Shown: piece after piece, positions 53,608 to 61,745 of the stretch | Numbering within the stretch: position 1 is the stretch's first letter | Layout: each line of letters starts with the position of its first letter | DNA from: Hyphomicrobium sp. CS1GBMeth3 | GTDB taxonomy: Bacteria; Pseudomonadota; Alphaproteobacteria; Rhizobiales; Hyphomicrobiaceae | DNA: 64,000 nucleotides | Direction of reading: 5' to 3' | Assembly (NCBI RefSeq): GCF_900117455.1 | Contig: NZ_FPHO01000003.1 | Location: 1,950,501 to 2,014,500, forward strand | Made by a program: the position numbers and the translations under genes | The notes under the pieces: generated by a model | The model's input: only the letters and a program-made list of their open reading frames with translations | Told to the model about the DNA's origin: nothing | The model's database searches: none

Positions 53608-54019
53608 TTCCCTTCATTTCGAGCATTGAGCAGCGTAGTCGGCGCTGCCGCGCGCGCAACCACGCGCACTGCGCGATGCGATGAGCACACAGACGAAAAA
53701 AGTTCTCACGCAATCGGCGCGTCGCCGCGAAAAAACCGCGAGACAACAGTGAAGCTTTGATCGGTGCTGTGTGGGAGTTCTGCACAGCGTCGAAAAAAAA
53801 GCTGTGGCCTTTCACTCGGATTGATCGAGACGGCGTGCAGTGTTGGCGGTATGCTTGTTGAAGCAAGCTGTAGCGTTGGCGTTCGCGCATCTTCACTCAG
53901 TTCGAGATGCAGAGGGGGCTCGGTTGTGCCGTCCGGCCTATCGGGCCGGCGCCGTACATCAGCGAAGCGCAGGCCGGAGCGATCCGGATCGTCGATGGCC
54001 ATGGCATCGAGGGGTAACG
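53608..54019. other. Intergenic region between ihfA and merR
   Basis: 412 bases with no supported gene: the frames lack ribosome-binding sites and family patterns. It holds three A-tracts (near 53696, 53730 and 53795) and a CCGGCC/GGCCGG hairpin at 53933-53949 about 70 bases before merR. The last is a possible operator; the region should carry the merR promoter. Confidence 0.45.
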
Positions 54020-54565
54020 ATGAGCAAGGCAGCGGAGGCTTTTCGAACCATCAGCGAGGTCGCTGATGAGCTCGATGTGCAAAAGCACGTTCTGAGATTC
54101 TGGGAAGCGCGCTTCCCGCAGGTCCGGCCCATGAAGCGCGGTGGCGGCCGTCGCTACTATCGGCCGGAAGACATGGAGTTGCTGCGCGGCATCCGTCATC
54201 TGCTGCACGCCGAGGGCTACACCATCAAGGGTGTCCAGAAGATCCTGCGCGAGCAGGGGATTGACCACGTCAAGCAGCACGGTCGCGTCGCGGTTGAACC
54301 GCGCGCTACCACGCGCGGCGCCCGGCCGGATGCACGCGCTCTGCCGGCAAACGTTCCGGCGATCGGAGCGGCACGGCCTTCGGGTCCCGTTCCCGTCTCC
54401 TCGCGCCGCGGCGGCGCACGCGCCCGCGCAGGTGCCATCGAGCACCTCGCCGTCGTCGAGGCCGCGATCAAGGAGCTTGAGCAGTGCCGCGCGATCCTGC
54501 TGGAGACGCTCGGCAAGGCCGAGCCCGTTCGTGCCCCACGCCGCGCCCGCGCCGTTGGCGCCTAG
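54020..54565 (+). CDS. MerR-family transcriptional regulator
   Basis: A 181-residue regulator of the short MerR type found after ihfA. The N-terminal winged helix reads [20 protein letters not shown] and [20 protein letters not shown], then [20 protein letters not shown]. The C-terminal half is a low-complexity Ala/Arg linker plus a helix ([20 protein letters not shown]). No metal-binding Cys pair is seen. AGGGG lies five bases before the ATG. Its targets are unknown. Confidence 0.92.
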   Translation: MSKAAEAFRTISEVADELDVQKHVLRFWEARFPQVRPMKRGGGRRYYRPEDMELLRGIRHLLHAEGYTIKGVQKILREQGIDHVKQHGRVAVEPRATTRGARPDARALPANVPAIGAARPSGPVPVSSRRGGARARAGAIEHLAVVEAAIKELEQCRAILLETLGKAEPVRAPRRARAVGA

Positions 54566-54701
54566 CCGCGCAGGTCTGATCGCCCGAGACGAATCAGCTT
54601 GGGCGATCTTGGCGCTTCGACGCGTGCCACCGTCTTCTAACTTCGGCAGTTGCGCGCTAAACCACGCGCGTCTGTTGCGAGGCCCCTAGGGCAGGTTGGT
54701 G

Positions 54702-55439
54702 ATGGCGACGGAGCTCTGGCTCGTTGATCTGGACAGGACTGAAGGTGCCCTCGAAACGCTCGAGGCAGCGACACCGCGCCTGTCCATCGATGTCCAAGAA
54801 CGCATCGACCGCATGGCCGACACTGCAACGCGCCGCGAGCGGCGGCTCGCGCACATCGCCCTGCGCATCCTGCTCGAGGCGCGGCTCGGCCCCGGCATTC
54901 GGGTGACGCCCTTCATAAGAACCCCGCAGGACAAGCCCCTGCTGGCCGGCTGCGAGACCGCCTTTAGCCTCTCTCACACACGAGGGTTGGCCCTGATCGC
55001 GCTCGCCGACCGTGACCCGCTCGGCGTCGATATCGAGGTGGCGAGGCCGGTGCGCATGCCCACCCATCGGCGGGCTCCGATCGAGGCGGAAGCCATTGCC
55101 CTGGCCGGAGGCGCCCCACTCGACGGCGCTGGTCCGGACGCGCGGTTTCTGAGAGCGTGGGTGCGCCTCGAGGCGGCGGCCAAGGCCCAGGGCCGCGGTA
55201 TCGGCGCCCTTCTCGAGCCTCTGAGGCCCAGCCGTGCAGCGGCGATGGCAGCCAGCGCAGCCGCGCCGAAAAAGAACAGTCCGCCGTCGGTCATCGTCCA
55301 CGACGTACCGACCGAGCGTAACGTATATGCAGCCTTGGCCCTCGCGGCTGGCGTTTCTCCGCCGCCGTTGCGTCATCTGCCGGACACCGCGGCCGGCCTC
55401 GACGGCCTTCTTTTAGCGAAGCAGGGAACGAGGCGTTGA
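54702..55439 (+). CDS. 4'-phosphopantetheinyl transferase superfamily protein
   Basis: A 245-residue protein of the Sfp type, which primes carrier proteins with the phosphopantetheine arm of CoA. The magnesium/substrate motifs are GVDIEVARP (Asp-x-Glu) and WVRLEAAAKAQGRG (Glu and Lys); FSLSHTRGLALIAL precedes them. Length is slightly above the average. No polyketide or peptide synthetase lies near, so it may serve general ACP or a distant cluster. The start has AGG six bases upstream. Confidence 0.85.
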   Translation: MATELWLVDLDRTEGALETLEAATPRLSIDVQERIDRMADTATRRERRLAHIALRILLEARLGPGIRVTPFIRTPQDKPLLAGCETAFSLSHTRGLALIALADRDPLGVDIEVARPVRMPTHRRAPIEAEAIALAGGAPLDGAGPDARFLRAWVRLEAAAKAQGRGIGALLEPLRPSRAAAMAASAAAPKKNSPPSVIVHDVPTERNVYAALALAAGVSPPPLRHLPDTAAGLDGLLLAKQGTRR

Positions 55440-55476
55440 CCGGAGCCCCGTTGCCGGACATAAGGGGGGCCGAAGT

Positions 55477-55554
55477 CGGAGCGTAGCGCAGCCTGGTTAG
55501 CGCACCAGTCTGGGGGACTGGGGGTCGGAGGTTCAAATCCTCTCGCTCCGACCA
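55477..55554 (+). tRNA. tRNA-Pro (GGG anticodon)
   Basis: The acceptor stem CGGAGCG (55477-55483) pairs with CGCTCCG (55544-55550), followed by A and an encoded CCA (55552-55554). The anticodon arm is CCAGT-CTGGGGG-ACTGG, with anticodon GGG at 55512-55514, reading CCC. The T-arm GGAGGTTCAAATCCTC is standard. No integrase, attachment-site repeat or mobile gene lies beside it. Confidence 0.97.
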
Positions 55555-55747
55555 ATATTTTCAAGGCTTTGATCGATCTCCAGGGCGCCGCCGGTTAGGC
55601 TAGGTGCCAACCGAGTGCCGCAAACGGCCGGTTGCACGCGCATTGTTGGGAACGTAAGCCGGCAGCTGAGATCTCAACGATGCCGTGGTTGTCGAGGAGC
55701 CTCAGCGCGGGCGGCCATCAGTGACGGTAGCTGCTGAAGTATTGTTC

Positions 55748-57478
55748 CTATCTCGTTGCGAGTAGCCATAGGACAATCAGAACCAACCCGCCGGACAGCA
55801 TTTTCCAAAACAGCAGTGGATTGCGCTCGATAAGCGGCGTGACCGATCGGCGTTTGGGGGCTTCCCTTGGCCGGCGCAAATCGGCAACAAACTCCGAGAT
55901 GGCCTCATAGCGCCGCGATGGATCGATGCTCACGGCCTTGCGGATCGCCAAATCCATCCATTCGGGCACGCGGGACGAAAACTCGGAGGCAGGAATGTAG
56001 AAAAGCGATGCCTGCGCCTTCGGCGTCGTCGCGCCGGCCACGCTGTCGCCGTAAGGCAGACTACCCGTGAGCAACTCGTAGGCGACGAGACCAAGAGAAA
56101 AGAGGTCGGACTTTTCGGTGCCCGGAAGACCTAGAAAATATTCGGGCGCTGCATACTGATGCGTTCCGAGGATGTCGCCCGTTTCGGTCTCGGGCATGGC
56201 CTCGCGGACCCCTGCAACACGCACCGAGCCGAGGTCGATGATCTTCACGGTGCCGGAGGCGTCTATCATGATATTGTCGGGGCGGATGTCCTGATGCAGC
56301 ATTTCCATCCGGTGAAAGGCGCGCAGTCCCTTCGCGATCTGCTCGACGATGTCACGCACCGTCTCCAAACTAGGCTGCGGATTGTCATGCATCCATTGCC
56401 GCAACGTTTGCCCCTCGATCAGCTCGGAGACCGTGTACAGGCTGTTACGCTGGCGTTGCGCCTTTACCGATCTGACGACGTGGGGCGAGTTCAACCGGCG
56501 CGCAACCCACTCTTCCATGGCGAACCGACGGCGAGCGCCCAGGTTGTCGCGCAGATCCGATGACAGGACCTTGAGAGCGACACGCTCCCCGGTTTCGCTA
56601 TCTATCGCGACGTAGACGATGCTGCGGCTCGTGGCATGGATCTCGCGCACGATGCGAAAGCCATCGAGATCATAGGGGATGCGCGGCACCTCGGCTGCCA
56701 GCGCCTGCTCGGCACCCAGGAGAACGTCCTGCGCGCTCTCTTCAGGAAGGCTGTCGACACGTACGATTTGGAACGTCAGATTATCGTCGCTGCCATTGGC
56801 GAGGGCGTGGGCCACGATTTCGCCGGCAGCAGCGTCGAGGTTATTAGCCGAGGTGATGAGGGCCGCCATCTCGCGGGGGCTCACAAACTCGTGCACACCG
56901 TCGGTGCTCAAGACAAAGACATCGCCGGGATGCAAATCGACGGCGAGATAGTCGATCTCCACATTGGGTTCGACGCCCAAAGCGCGGTTGAGATAGCTCT
57001 CGGTCTTCGAGACCGCCATGCGGTGGTCCCGCGTCAGCTGCTCGAAGTTGTCGCCGGAAACCTGACAGATGCGGCTGTCTCCGATGTGGAAGATGTGCGC
57101 GGTTCTGCCTTTGAAGATGATCGCGCTGAGGGTGCAGATGTAGCCCTGATTGTCATAGAGCCAGTTGCGCTGGCTTTCAGCGTAGAGCCATGCATTCACG
57201 GCACGGATGACGCGTTCGCCGGCCGTCTTTGCTGACCAGGTATCAGAGGTACAGTAGTAATCTGTCAGGATGCTCTTGACGGCGATCTCCGCCGCGACTT
57301 GGCTGACTTTGCTCGATGAGATGCCGTCTGCCAAAGCAACTGCAATCCCCTTCAAAGCGCGGTCGGTTCCGTCTGGAACAAGTGCTCCGTGGAAGTCTTG
57401 ATTGGTGGGTTTTGCCCCGGCTTCGGAACACTGACCGATCGCCAAAGAAAGTCCGGCAGCGGAAGATCGAGTCAACAT
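55748..57478 (-). CDS. PP2C phosphatase-serine/threonine kinase fusion, C-terminal membrane anchor
   Basis: A 576-residue signalling protein. Residues about 10-245 are a PP2C phosphatase (TNQDFHG, ALADGISSS, FHIGDSRICQVS, VFVLSTDGVHEF, GSDDNLTFQIV); about 270-535 a Hanks-type kinase with VALKVLS (ATP Lys), catalytic loop HQDIRPDN in place of HRDxKxxN, DLG in place of DFG, and APEYFLG; about 556-574 a membrane helix near the C-terminus. The two opposed activities in one chain suggest a self-limiting switch. No substrate is adjacent; ggpS is transcribed toward it from upstream. Confidence 0.9.
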   Translation of the reverse strand: MLTRSSAAGLSLAIGQCSEAGAKPTNQDFHGALVPDGTDRALKGIAVALADGISSSKVSQVAAEIAVKSILTDYYCTSDTWSAKTAGERVIRAVNAWLYAESQRNWLYDNQGYICTLSAIIFKGRTAHIFHIGDSRICQVSGDNFEQLTRDHRMAVSKTESYLNRALGVEPNVEIDYLAVDLHPGDVFVLSTDGVHEFVSPREMAALITSANNLDAAAGEIVAHALANGSDDNLTFQIVRVDSLPEESAQDVLLGAEQALAAEVPRIPYDLDGFRIVREIHATSRSIVYVAIDSETGERVALKVLSSDLRDNLGARRRFAMEEWVARRLNSPHVVRSVKAQRQRNSLYTVSELIEGQTLRQWMHDNPQPSLETVRDIVEQIAKGLRAFHRMEMLHQDIRPDNIMIDASGTVKIIDLGSVRVAGVREAMPETETGDILGTHQYAAPEYFLGLPGTEKSDLFSLGLVAYELLTGSLPYGDSVAGATTPKAQASLFYIPASEFSSRVPEWMDLAIRKAVSIDPSRRYEAISEFVADLRRPREAPKRRSVTPLIERNPLLFWKMLSGGLVLIVLWLLATR

Positions 57479-57678
57479 GAAGCTCCATTTCGAGGCAACA
57501 GGCTGGGCTCCCGCAATGTGACAGGGTGCTGTTGTTCGTCAATGAGGCCTTGTCTCCCGCCGCAGGCGAACTCAGCGTCCGCAGGTCGGTTTGTTGACCG
57601 AAACTGAAGCACCCCTGTTCGTATTAATTAGATACTCTCTGGGGCACTGGGGGGGCAGCGACTCGCCGCGCGACAGCC

Positions 57679-59205
57679 TCAACTAGCGACGTTGCGCACC
57701 TGCCCGGGCTTGACCACCTTCAATCCTTCGAAGCGTCCCCGAACGTGCTGCGCCCAATGCTCGACATCCCACGTCCGCACGCGCTCTTTCATCTTTGCAA
57801 GCCTCCGCGCGCGCTCGTCCTCCCGCATGTTGAGAGCGGCATCGATGGCCGCGTCCATGCTGCGCTCGGAGTAAGGATTGACACTGACGCTCTCGGTTAG
57901 CTCCACGGCGGCGCCGGCGAATTCCGAAAGAATGAGAACCCCCGGATCGCCGTTCTGGGCGCCGATGAACTCCTTCGCAACGAGGTTGAGCCCGTCGCGC
58001 AGTGGCGTGATCCAGCAAACATCCGCGGCCCGGTAGTAGCAGACGAGCTCGTCGAATGGCACGCCGCGGGTCGACAGCATGATCGGCGTCCAGCGCAGAT
58101 TTCCATATTTTCCATTGATCGCACCGACCAGACGCTCGACCTCGCGCTGCGCCGAGCGATAGGCGCTCATGCCGTCGGCCGGAGCAACGCAAATGCAGAA
58201 GAGCTTGACCTTCTCTTTGAGATCGGGGCGCCGCTGAAGCAGTCGGTCGAACGCTTCGAGCATCTCTTTCGTGCCTTTGACGTAGTCGACACGGCCCACG
58301 GATATGATGAGGCGGCGGTCTCCGATCTCGGAGTGGATCTCCGCCACGCGTTGCCCGGCTTCGAAGCTCGAGAGGTGCTTTTCGATGACAGCCGGATTGG
58401 TGCCGATCGGCCAGGCATCGATTTCGACGAGTCGGCCCTTGTACTTGAGGGCCGTCGTCACCTGCGGTTCTGACAAAGCCGTGCCTGTCGGACTGAACGG
58501 GCCCTTCACGTCGCGCACGTGGTGGCGCTCCGCGCCCATCAGCGAGCAGGCGACCGACGCAAAGTTCTCGGCATAGCGAGGGATGTGAAAGCCCACGATG
58601 TTGCAGTCGAGAAGGCTGCCCAGAATCTCCTCACGCCAGGGAAGCACGTTGAACGCGTCCGGTGACGGAAACGGCGTGTGATGGAACAGCGCGATCCGCG
58701 CATTGGGCTTTATCTGACGAATGAAATGGGGAACGAGCCACAAGTTATAGTCGTGCACCCAGATGAAGGCGTCGTCGCTGGCCTGCTCGCATGCGGCTTC
58801 CGCGAACAGACGATTGACGTTGCGGAAGTTGTCCCAATCGACAGGCGCATAATTGAACTTGCTCGGGAACGAATGCAGGATCGGCCAGAGCGCCTCCTTC
58901 GACGTCACGTGATAGAACGCCTTCACCTGCTCGGCTTTGAGCGGCAGCCGCACGACGTCGTAGCTTCCATAGGAATCGTTGATCCGAACGGAGCGCGGGA
59001 AGTCGTGTGAGCCTGAAGAGGGCACCTGCTTCCACGCCACCCACACCGCATCTTCGGCGCTGCCCAGAAACCCCTTCAGGGCAGGAACGATGCCGTTCGG
59101 GCTCTTGTTCTCCTTGTAGACGACTTTGCCGTTCTCCACGGCCTCCTCATAGGGCTGCCGGTGATAGACAATGACGAACGACGATTTTTTGATGGATTGA
59201 GCCAT
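57679..59205 (-). CDS. ggpS: Glucosylglycerol-phosphate synthase
   Basis: A 508-residue family-20 glycosyltransferase that joins ADP-glucose and glycerol 3-phosphate, first step to the osmolyte glucosylglycerol. It follows cyanobacterial GgpS more closely than trehalose-6-phosphate synthase: FVIVYHRQPYEEAVENGK, KSPNGIVPALKGFL, WVAWKQV, FYHVTSKEALWPILHSFP, WVHDYNLWLVP, HHTPFPSPDAFNVLPWREEI, VGRVDYVKGTKEML and ITPLRDGLNLVAKEF. AAGGGAA lies eight bases before the ATG. It starts 14 bases after the HAD phosphatase gene stop, so they form an operon. Osmotic induction is expected but no promoter motif was recognised. Confidence 0.9.
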   Translation of the reverse strand: MAQSIKKSSFVIVYHRQPYEEAVENGKVVYKENKSPNGIVPALKGFLGSAEDAVWVAWKQVPSSGSHDFPRSVRINDSYGSYDVVRLPLKAEQVKAFYHVTSKEALWPILHSFPSKFNYAPVDWDNFRNVNRLFAEAACEQASDDAFIWVHDYNLWLVPHFIRQIKPNARIALFHHTPFPSPDAFNVLPWREEILGSLLDCNIVGFHIPRYAENFASVACSLMGAERHHVRDVKGPFSPTGTALSEPQVTTALKYKGRLVEIDAWPIGTNPAVIEKHLSSFEAGQRVAEIHSEIGDRRLIISVGRVDYVKGTKEMLEAFDRLLQRRPDLKEKVKLFCICVAPADGMSAYRSAQREVERLVGAINGKYGNLRWTPIMLSTRGVPFDELVCYYRAADVCWITPLRDGLNLVAKEFIGAQNGDPGVLILSEFAGAAVELTESVSVNPYSERSMDAAIDAALNMREDERARRLAKMKERVRTWDVEHWAQHVRGRFEGLKVVKPGQVRNVAS

Positions 59206-59219
59206 GCAGCGTGTTCCCT

Positions 59220-59981
59220 TTATCCCGGCCCAGGGGAAAGGAGCTCGAAATGTTCGATTGCCTCGAGAATCCCCCCGGCTCCCTCTCGCGTTGCCATGTA
59301 GACGTTGGTGAACGCCTGAAGCGCAGCCTTCAGATACGGCTCGGAGTTCGCGACTGCGACACCCCTGAGGCCGGTCGAAAAGAGTGAAAAATCGTTCAGT
59401 GTGTCGCCGGCGCAGAGCACGCGATCGTGCCCGATGCCTTCATGCGCCAACAGCTTGAGCAGCGTTTGCCCCTTGTCGACGCCGCGCGGCAGGACGTCGA
59501 AAAAAAGATCGGCCGACATCAACGCAGCGTAGCCCGCCTCTTCGATCTCGCGAGCGGCTGCGCTGGCCAACATGCGATCGCGATAGAAGTAGGAGAGCCG
59601 CCGTCCGCCGAATGCGGTCTGAAGCTCGATCTCCGGCCGCTCGAGCATGATCTTGCTGGCGCGCTCCGGCCCCGGCCAGCGGCTATCGATCCAGCGTTCT
59701 ATCTCGGGATGGGGCTCCCAGCCCGGAGCGACAACGACGGACGTGCCAACGTCGCCGACGATCAGGTCTGGCTGAGGCGTGCCGAAGAGGGTCGGCACAT
59801 TGGAGGCGAAGGGGATGTCACGGCCGGTCACAAACACCAGCGCGATATCATTGCGTCGCGCGCTAATGAGGCCGTAAAGCGCCTGGCGATCGGAGTCCGA
59901 GCCCCCAAGGAAGGTGCCGTCCAGGTCAACGGCAAGAAACAGCCGTCGCGACGCGAGCGTTCTGATGACGTCCGATGTCAT
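59220..59981 (-). CDS. HAD-superfamily phosphatase, probable glucosylglycerol-phosphate phosphatase
   Basis: A 253-residue HAD protein with cap like the sucrose-phosphate/mannosyl-3-phosphoglycerate phosphatases. Motif I is AVDLDGTFLG (nucleophile Asp), motif II FVTGRD, the Lys region GVDKGQTL and motif IV CAGDTLNDFSLF. As it precedes ggpS by 14 bases, it very likely removes the phosphate from glucosylglycerol phosphate. The order phosphatase-synthase equals the domain order in fused GgpPS of some Proteobacteria. The Met at 59981 has a weak ribosome-binding site; longer starts are not better. Confidence 0.8.
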   Translation of the reverse strand: MTSDVIRTLASRRLFLAVDLDGTFLGGSDSDRQALYGLISARRNDIALVFVTGRDIPFASNVPTLFGTPQPDLIVGDVGTSVVVAPGWEPHPEIERWIDSRWPGPERASKIMLERPEIELQTAFGGRRLSYFYRDRMLASAAAREIEEAGYAALMSADLFFDVLPRGVDKGQTLLKLLAHEGIGHDRVLCAGDTLNDFSLFSTGLRGVAVANSEPYLKAALQAFTNVYMATREGAGGILEAIEHFELLSPGPG

Positions 59982-60498
59982 TTCGAACGTGCGACCAGGT
60001 GTCGGACGACCTCGGGTGGAAACCTGCTGGATGTGGGGTCCGGACCAGTTTGAAAGAGCGACTCCCATCGGACGCGCGGGGGAGTGAGCTGCGAGTCTCG
60101 TGCAGAGCGGGGAGCTGCTGCTGCGTCGATGCCGCTGACCGTCTTGGTCCAACCGGTAAGCGTGATTTCTGATGATCGAGTGCGAAAATTTCCCGTCACG
60201 ATGCGCCTGTTGCCTCTCAATGCGCGAGCACCTCTTTGTCGTTGGGAGAGATTGAAGACGCTATCCAGCTCAAGCGGATAGCGTCGGATGATCTAGACCG
60301 TGAGCGTGCCCCAAGTGGCAAATGATTACAACCCCTCGAGCAACCACAAATTGCGGCGTTCGGCGGTCTCGTAAGCGAAAGCGTCACGGATATGAATGAT
60401 CGCATACGGACAAGATCGGCGCATTCAGCTCTGCGCACGAGGAGAGACCATCACATTCTGCGCGATGGCTATGGCGTCTGTCGTTGGATGAGAAGCTG
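59982..60498. other. Intergenic region before the osmolyte operon
   Basis: About 517 bases between the phosphatase gene and the PilZ-like gene, both on the minus strand. No reading frame with a ribosome-binding site or family likeness is seen, and no clear terminator. It should hold the promoter of the phosphatase-ggpS operon; neither an EcfG motif nor a sigma-70 pair was convincing. Confidence 0.45.
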
Positions 60499-60855
60499 CT
60501 ACGGATATGTCCGCGTCGGTGCGCGAAACGCGCTCGTGAACCGCAGCGACAGAATGTTGTTGTCACGCCCTGTAACCACGCAGTCGGCCTCTTTGCGATC
60601 GGAACTCGTGAAGAGCTTGAGCGGACGAGCCAGGAGTTGCGGTTTGATGTCGTCGTGCCAAAGCACGATCTGCGCCGTGAGCGGAGACACGTCACGGATC
60701 GTGCACGGGCGCGGCATGATCAGGCTCTCGCCCCACAGATAGCCCTCTTGCATGCGTCGCGGCGTGCGGAAGTCCGATGGCGTGAGCGAGCGCGCCTCGT
60801 GCCTGCGCGGCGCCTCCCCGGATAGGGAGGACACGAGCGTCTTCCATAGGGCCAT
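60499..60855 (-). CDS. PilZ-like domain protein
   Basis: A 118-residue protein. The middle part, MPRPCTIRDVSPLTAQIVLW then LKLFTSSDRKEADCVVTGRD and NNILSLRF, has the beta-barrel rhythm and the C-x-V-x-D-x-S stretch of small alphaproteobacterial PilZ-type proteins, which often bind cyclic di-GMP. The RxxxR motif is not obvious, so binding is uncertain. The ATG at 60855 has AGGAGG eight bases upstream. Confidence 0.55.
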   Translation of the reverse strand: MALWKTLVSSLSGEAPRRHEARSLTPSDFRTPRRMQEGYLWGESLIMPRPCTIRDVSPLTAQIVLWHDDIKPQLLARPLKLFTSSDRKEADCVVTGRDNNILSLRFTSAFRAPTRTYP

Positions 60856-60948
60856 TGCCTTCCCCTCCTTTGACAAAAAGCCATCGGGAGGATGGCTGAA
60901 CGTGGTGAATAAACCGCTAAGTCCAGGCCCTCACCCCGGCCGGAATCC

Positions 60949-60974
60949 GGAACTCAACCCGATCGGGCGGCGTT
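60949..60974 (+). promoter_or_regulatory. EcfG-type general stress response promoter
   Basis: GGAAC (60949-60953), 17 bases, CGTT (60971-60974) matches the promoter bound by the alphaproteobacterial stress sigma factor EcfG (GGAAC-N16/17-CGTT). Transcription would start near 60981, about 10 bases before GAGGAGG and 25 before the ATG of a small membrane protein. The perfect core and good spacing to a gene support it. Confidence 0.7.
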
Positions 60975-61005
60975 CACAAATCAAACTCACGAGGAGGAAA
61001 AAGGT

Positions 61006-61155
61006 ATGTCTGATCGCAAAACCGTAAATCCGACGGAGTCGCGTCAGGCTACGCCGCAGCGCACGAACTATCGCGTCCTGACGCGATCTCTGCTCATTGC
61101 GATCATCGCGGCCGCGATCGTGTATGCGTATTTCTACCTGCAGACGCCGGGCTGA
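61006..61155 (+). CDS. Small membrane protein under a stress promoter
   Basis: A 49-residue protein that is too short for usual gene callers. GAGGAGG lies eight bases before the ATG. The first 27 residues are polar and basic (MSDRKTVNPTESRQATPQRT), then one membrane helix of about 17 residues (SLLIAIIAAAIVYAYFY) and the end LQTPG. The promoter at 60949 implies stress induction. Small one-helix proteins of this type often modulate membrane complexes; the partner is unknown. Confidence 0.75.
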   Translation: MSDRKTVNPTESRQATPQRTNYRVLTRSLLIAIIAAAIVYAYFYLQTPG

Positions 61156-61179
61156 CGTGCCACGCAACACGTCCCTCTA

Positions 61180-61611
61180 TCACCTGGATCGACGCGATCC
61201 CTTTCGAGCTTTGAGTTCTCTCGCCACGTGAGCAAGGTCGTCGTCGATCAGCGGCGCGTACTTCTCGCGCAAACGCGCGAATTCGCCGTGCACATGCTCG
61301 AGTTCCTCATCGGACAACTGCTCGAGGTCGACCATCGACGTGCGTGCTCCTTCGATGCTGCGTAAAAGCTCGTCCAGCTTGAGCGACACCACGCGGGCGT
61401 CACGGTTCTGCGTGTTCTGGATCAGGAACACCATGAGGAACGTGATGATGGTCGTCCCGGTATTGATGACGAGCTGCCACGTGTCGGAGTAGCCAAAGAT
61501 TGGCCCGGACGCGGCCCACACGACGACGATTGAAAGCGCGGCGAGAAACGACCAATAAGAGCCGACCGCGTGCGCGGTGCTCTCTGCAAATCGACGAAAA
61601 AAATCATTCAT
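61180..61611 (-). CDS. Low-affinity iron permease family protein
   Basis: A 143-residue protein of the bacterial low-affinity iron permease group: N-terminal FFRRFAESTAHAVGSYWSFL, two hydrophobic segments (LAALSIVVVWAASGPIFG, LVINTGTTIITFLMVFLI), the signature QNTQNRDARVVSLKLDELL, and an acidic helical tail. The yeast relatives are larger; iron transport by these short forms is not proven. It converges on the small membrane gene and diverges from the gene at 61746. Confidence 0.88.
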   Translation of the reverse strand: MNDFFRRFAESTAHAVGSYWSFLAALSIVVVWAASGPIFGYSDTWQLVINTGTTIITFLMVFLIQNTQNRDARVVSLKLDELLRSIEGARTSMVDLEQLSDEELEHVHGEFARLREKYAPLIDDDLAHVARELKARKGSRRSR

Positions 61612-61745
61612 CGCATGCTCCCGAAGCTGCCGCTGGTCGCGGACCTGTTTTTCTGGGCTGGACGGCAGCCGGAACGGGCGCCGCCGTCAGCCAGCTCATA
61701 AGTACAACGCGGGGTGCCGGGTTCCCGCTGCCAAGGGGGGCGTAG

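Noticed and set aside
55477..55747. tRNA-Pro as an integration site of an island
   Set aside because: No integrase and no repeat of the tRNA 3' end was noticed downstream in this window.
57679..59205. Annotation as trehalose-6-phosphate synthase (otsA)
   Set aside because: The HRQPYEE, KSPNGIVPALK, WVAWKQV and HVTSKEALWPILHSFP blocks follow GgpS; the phosphatase neighbour is also not OtsB-like in context.
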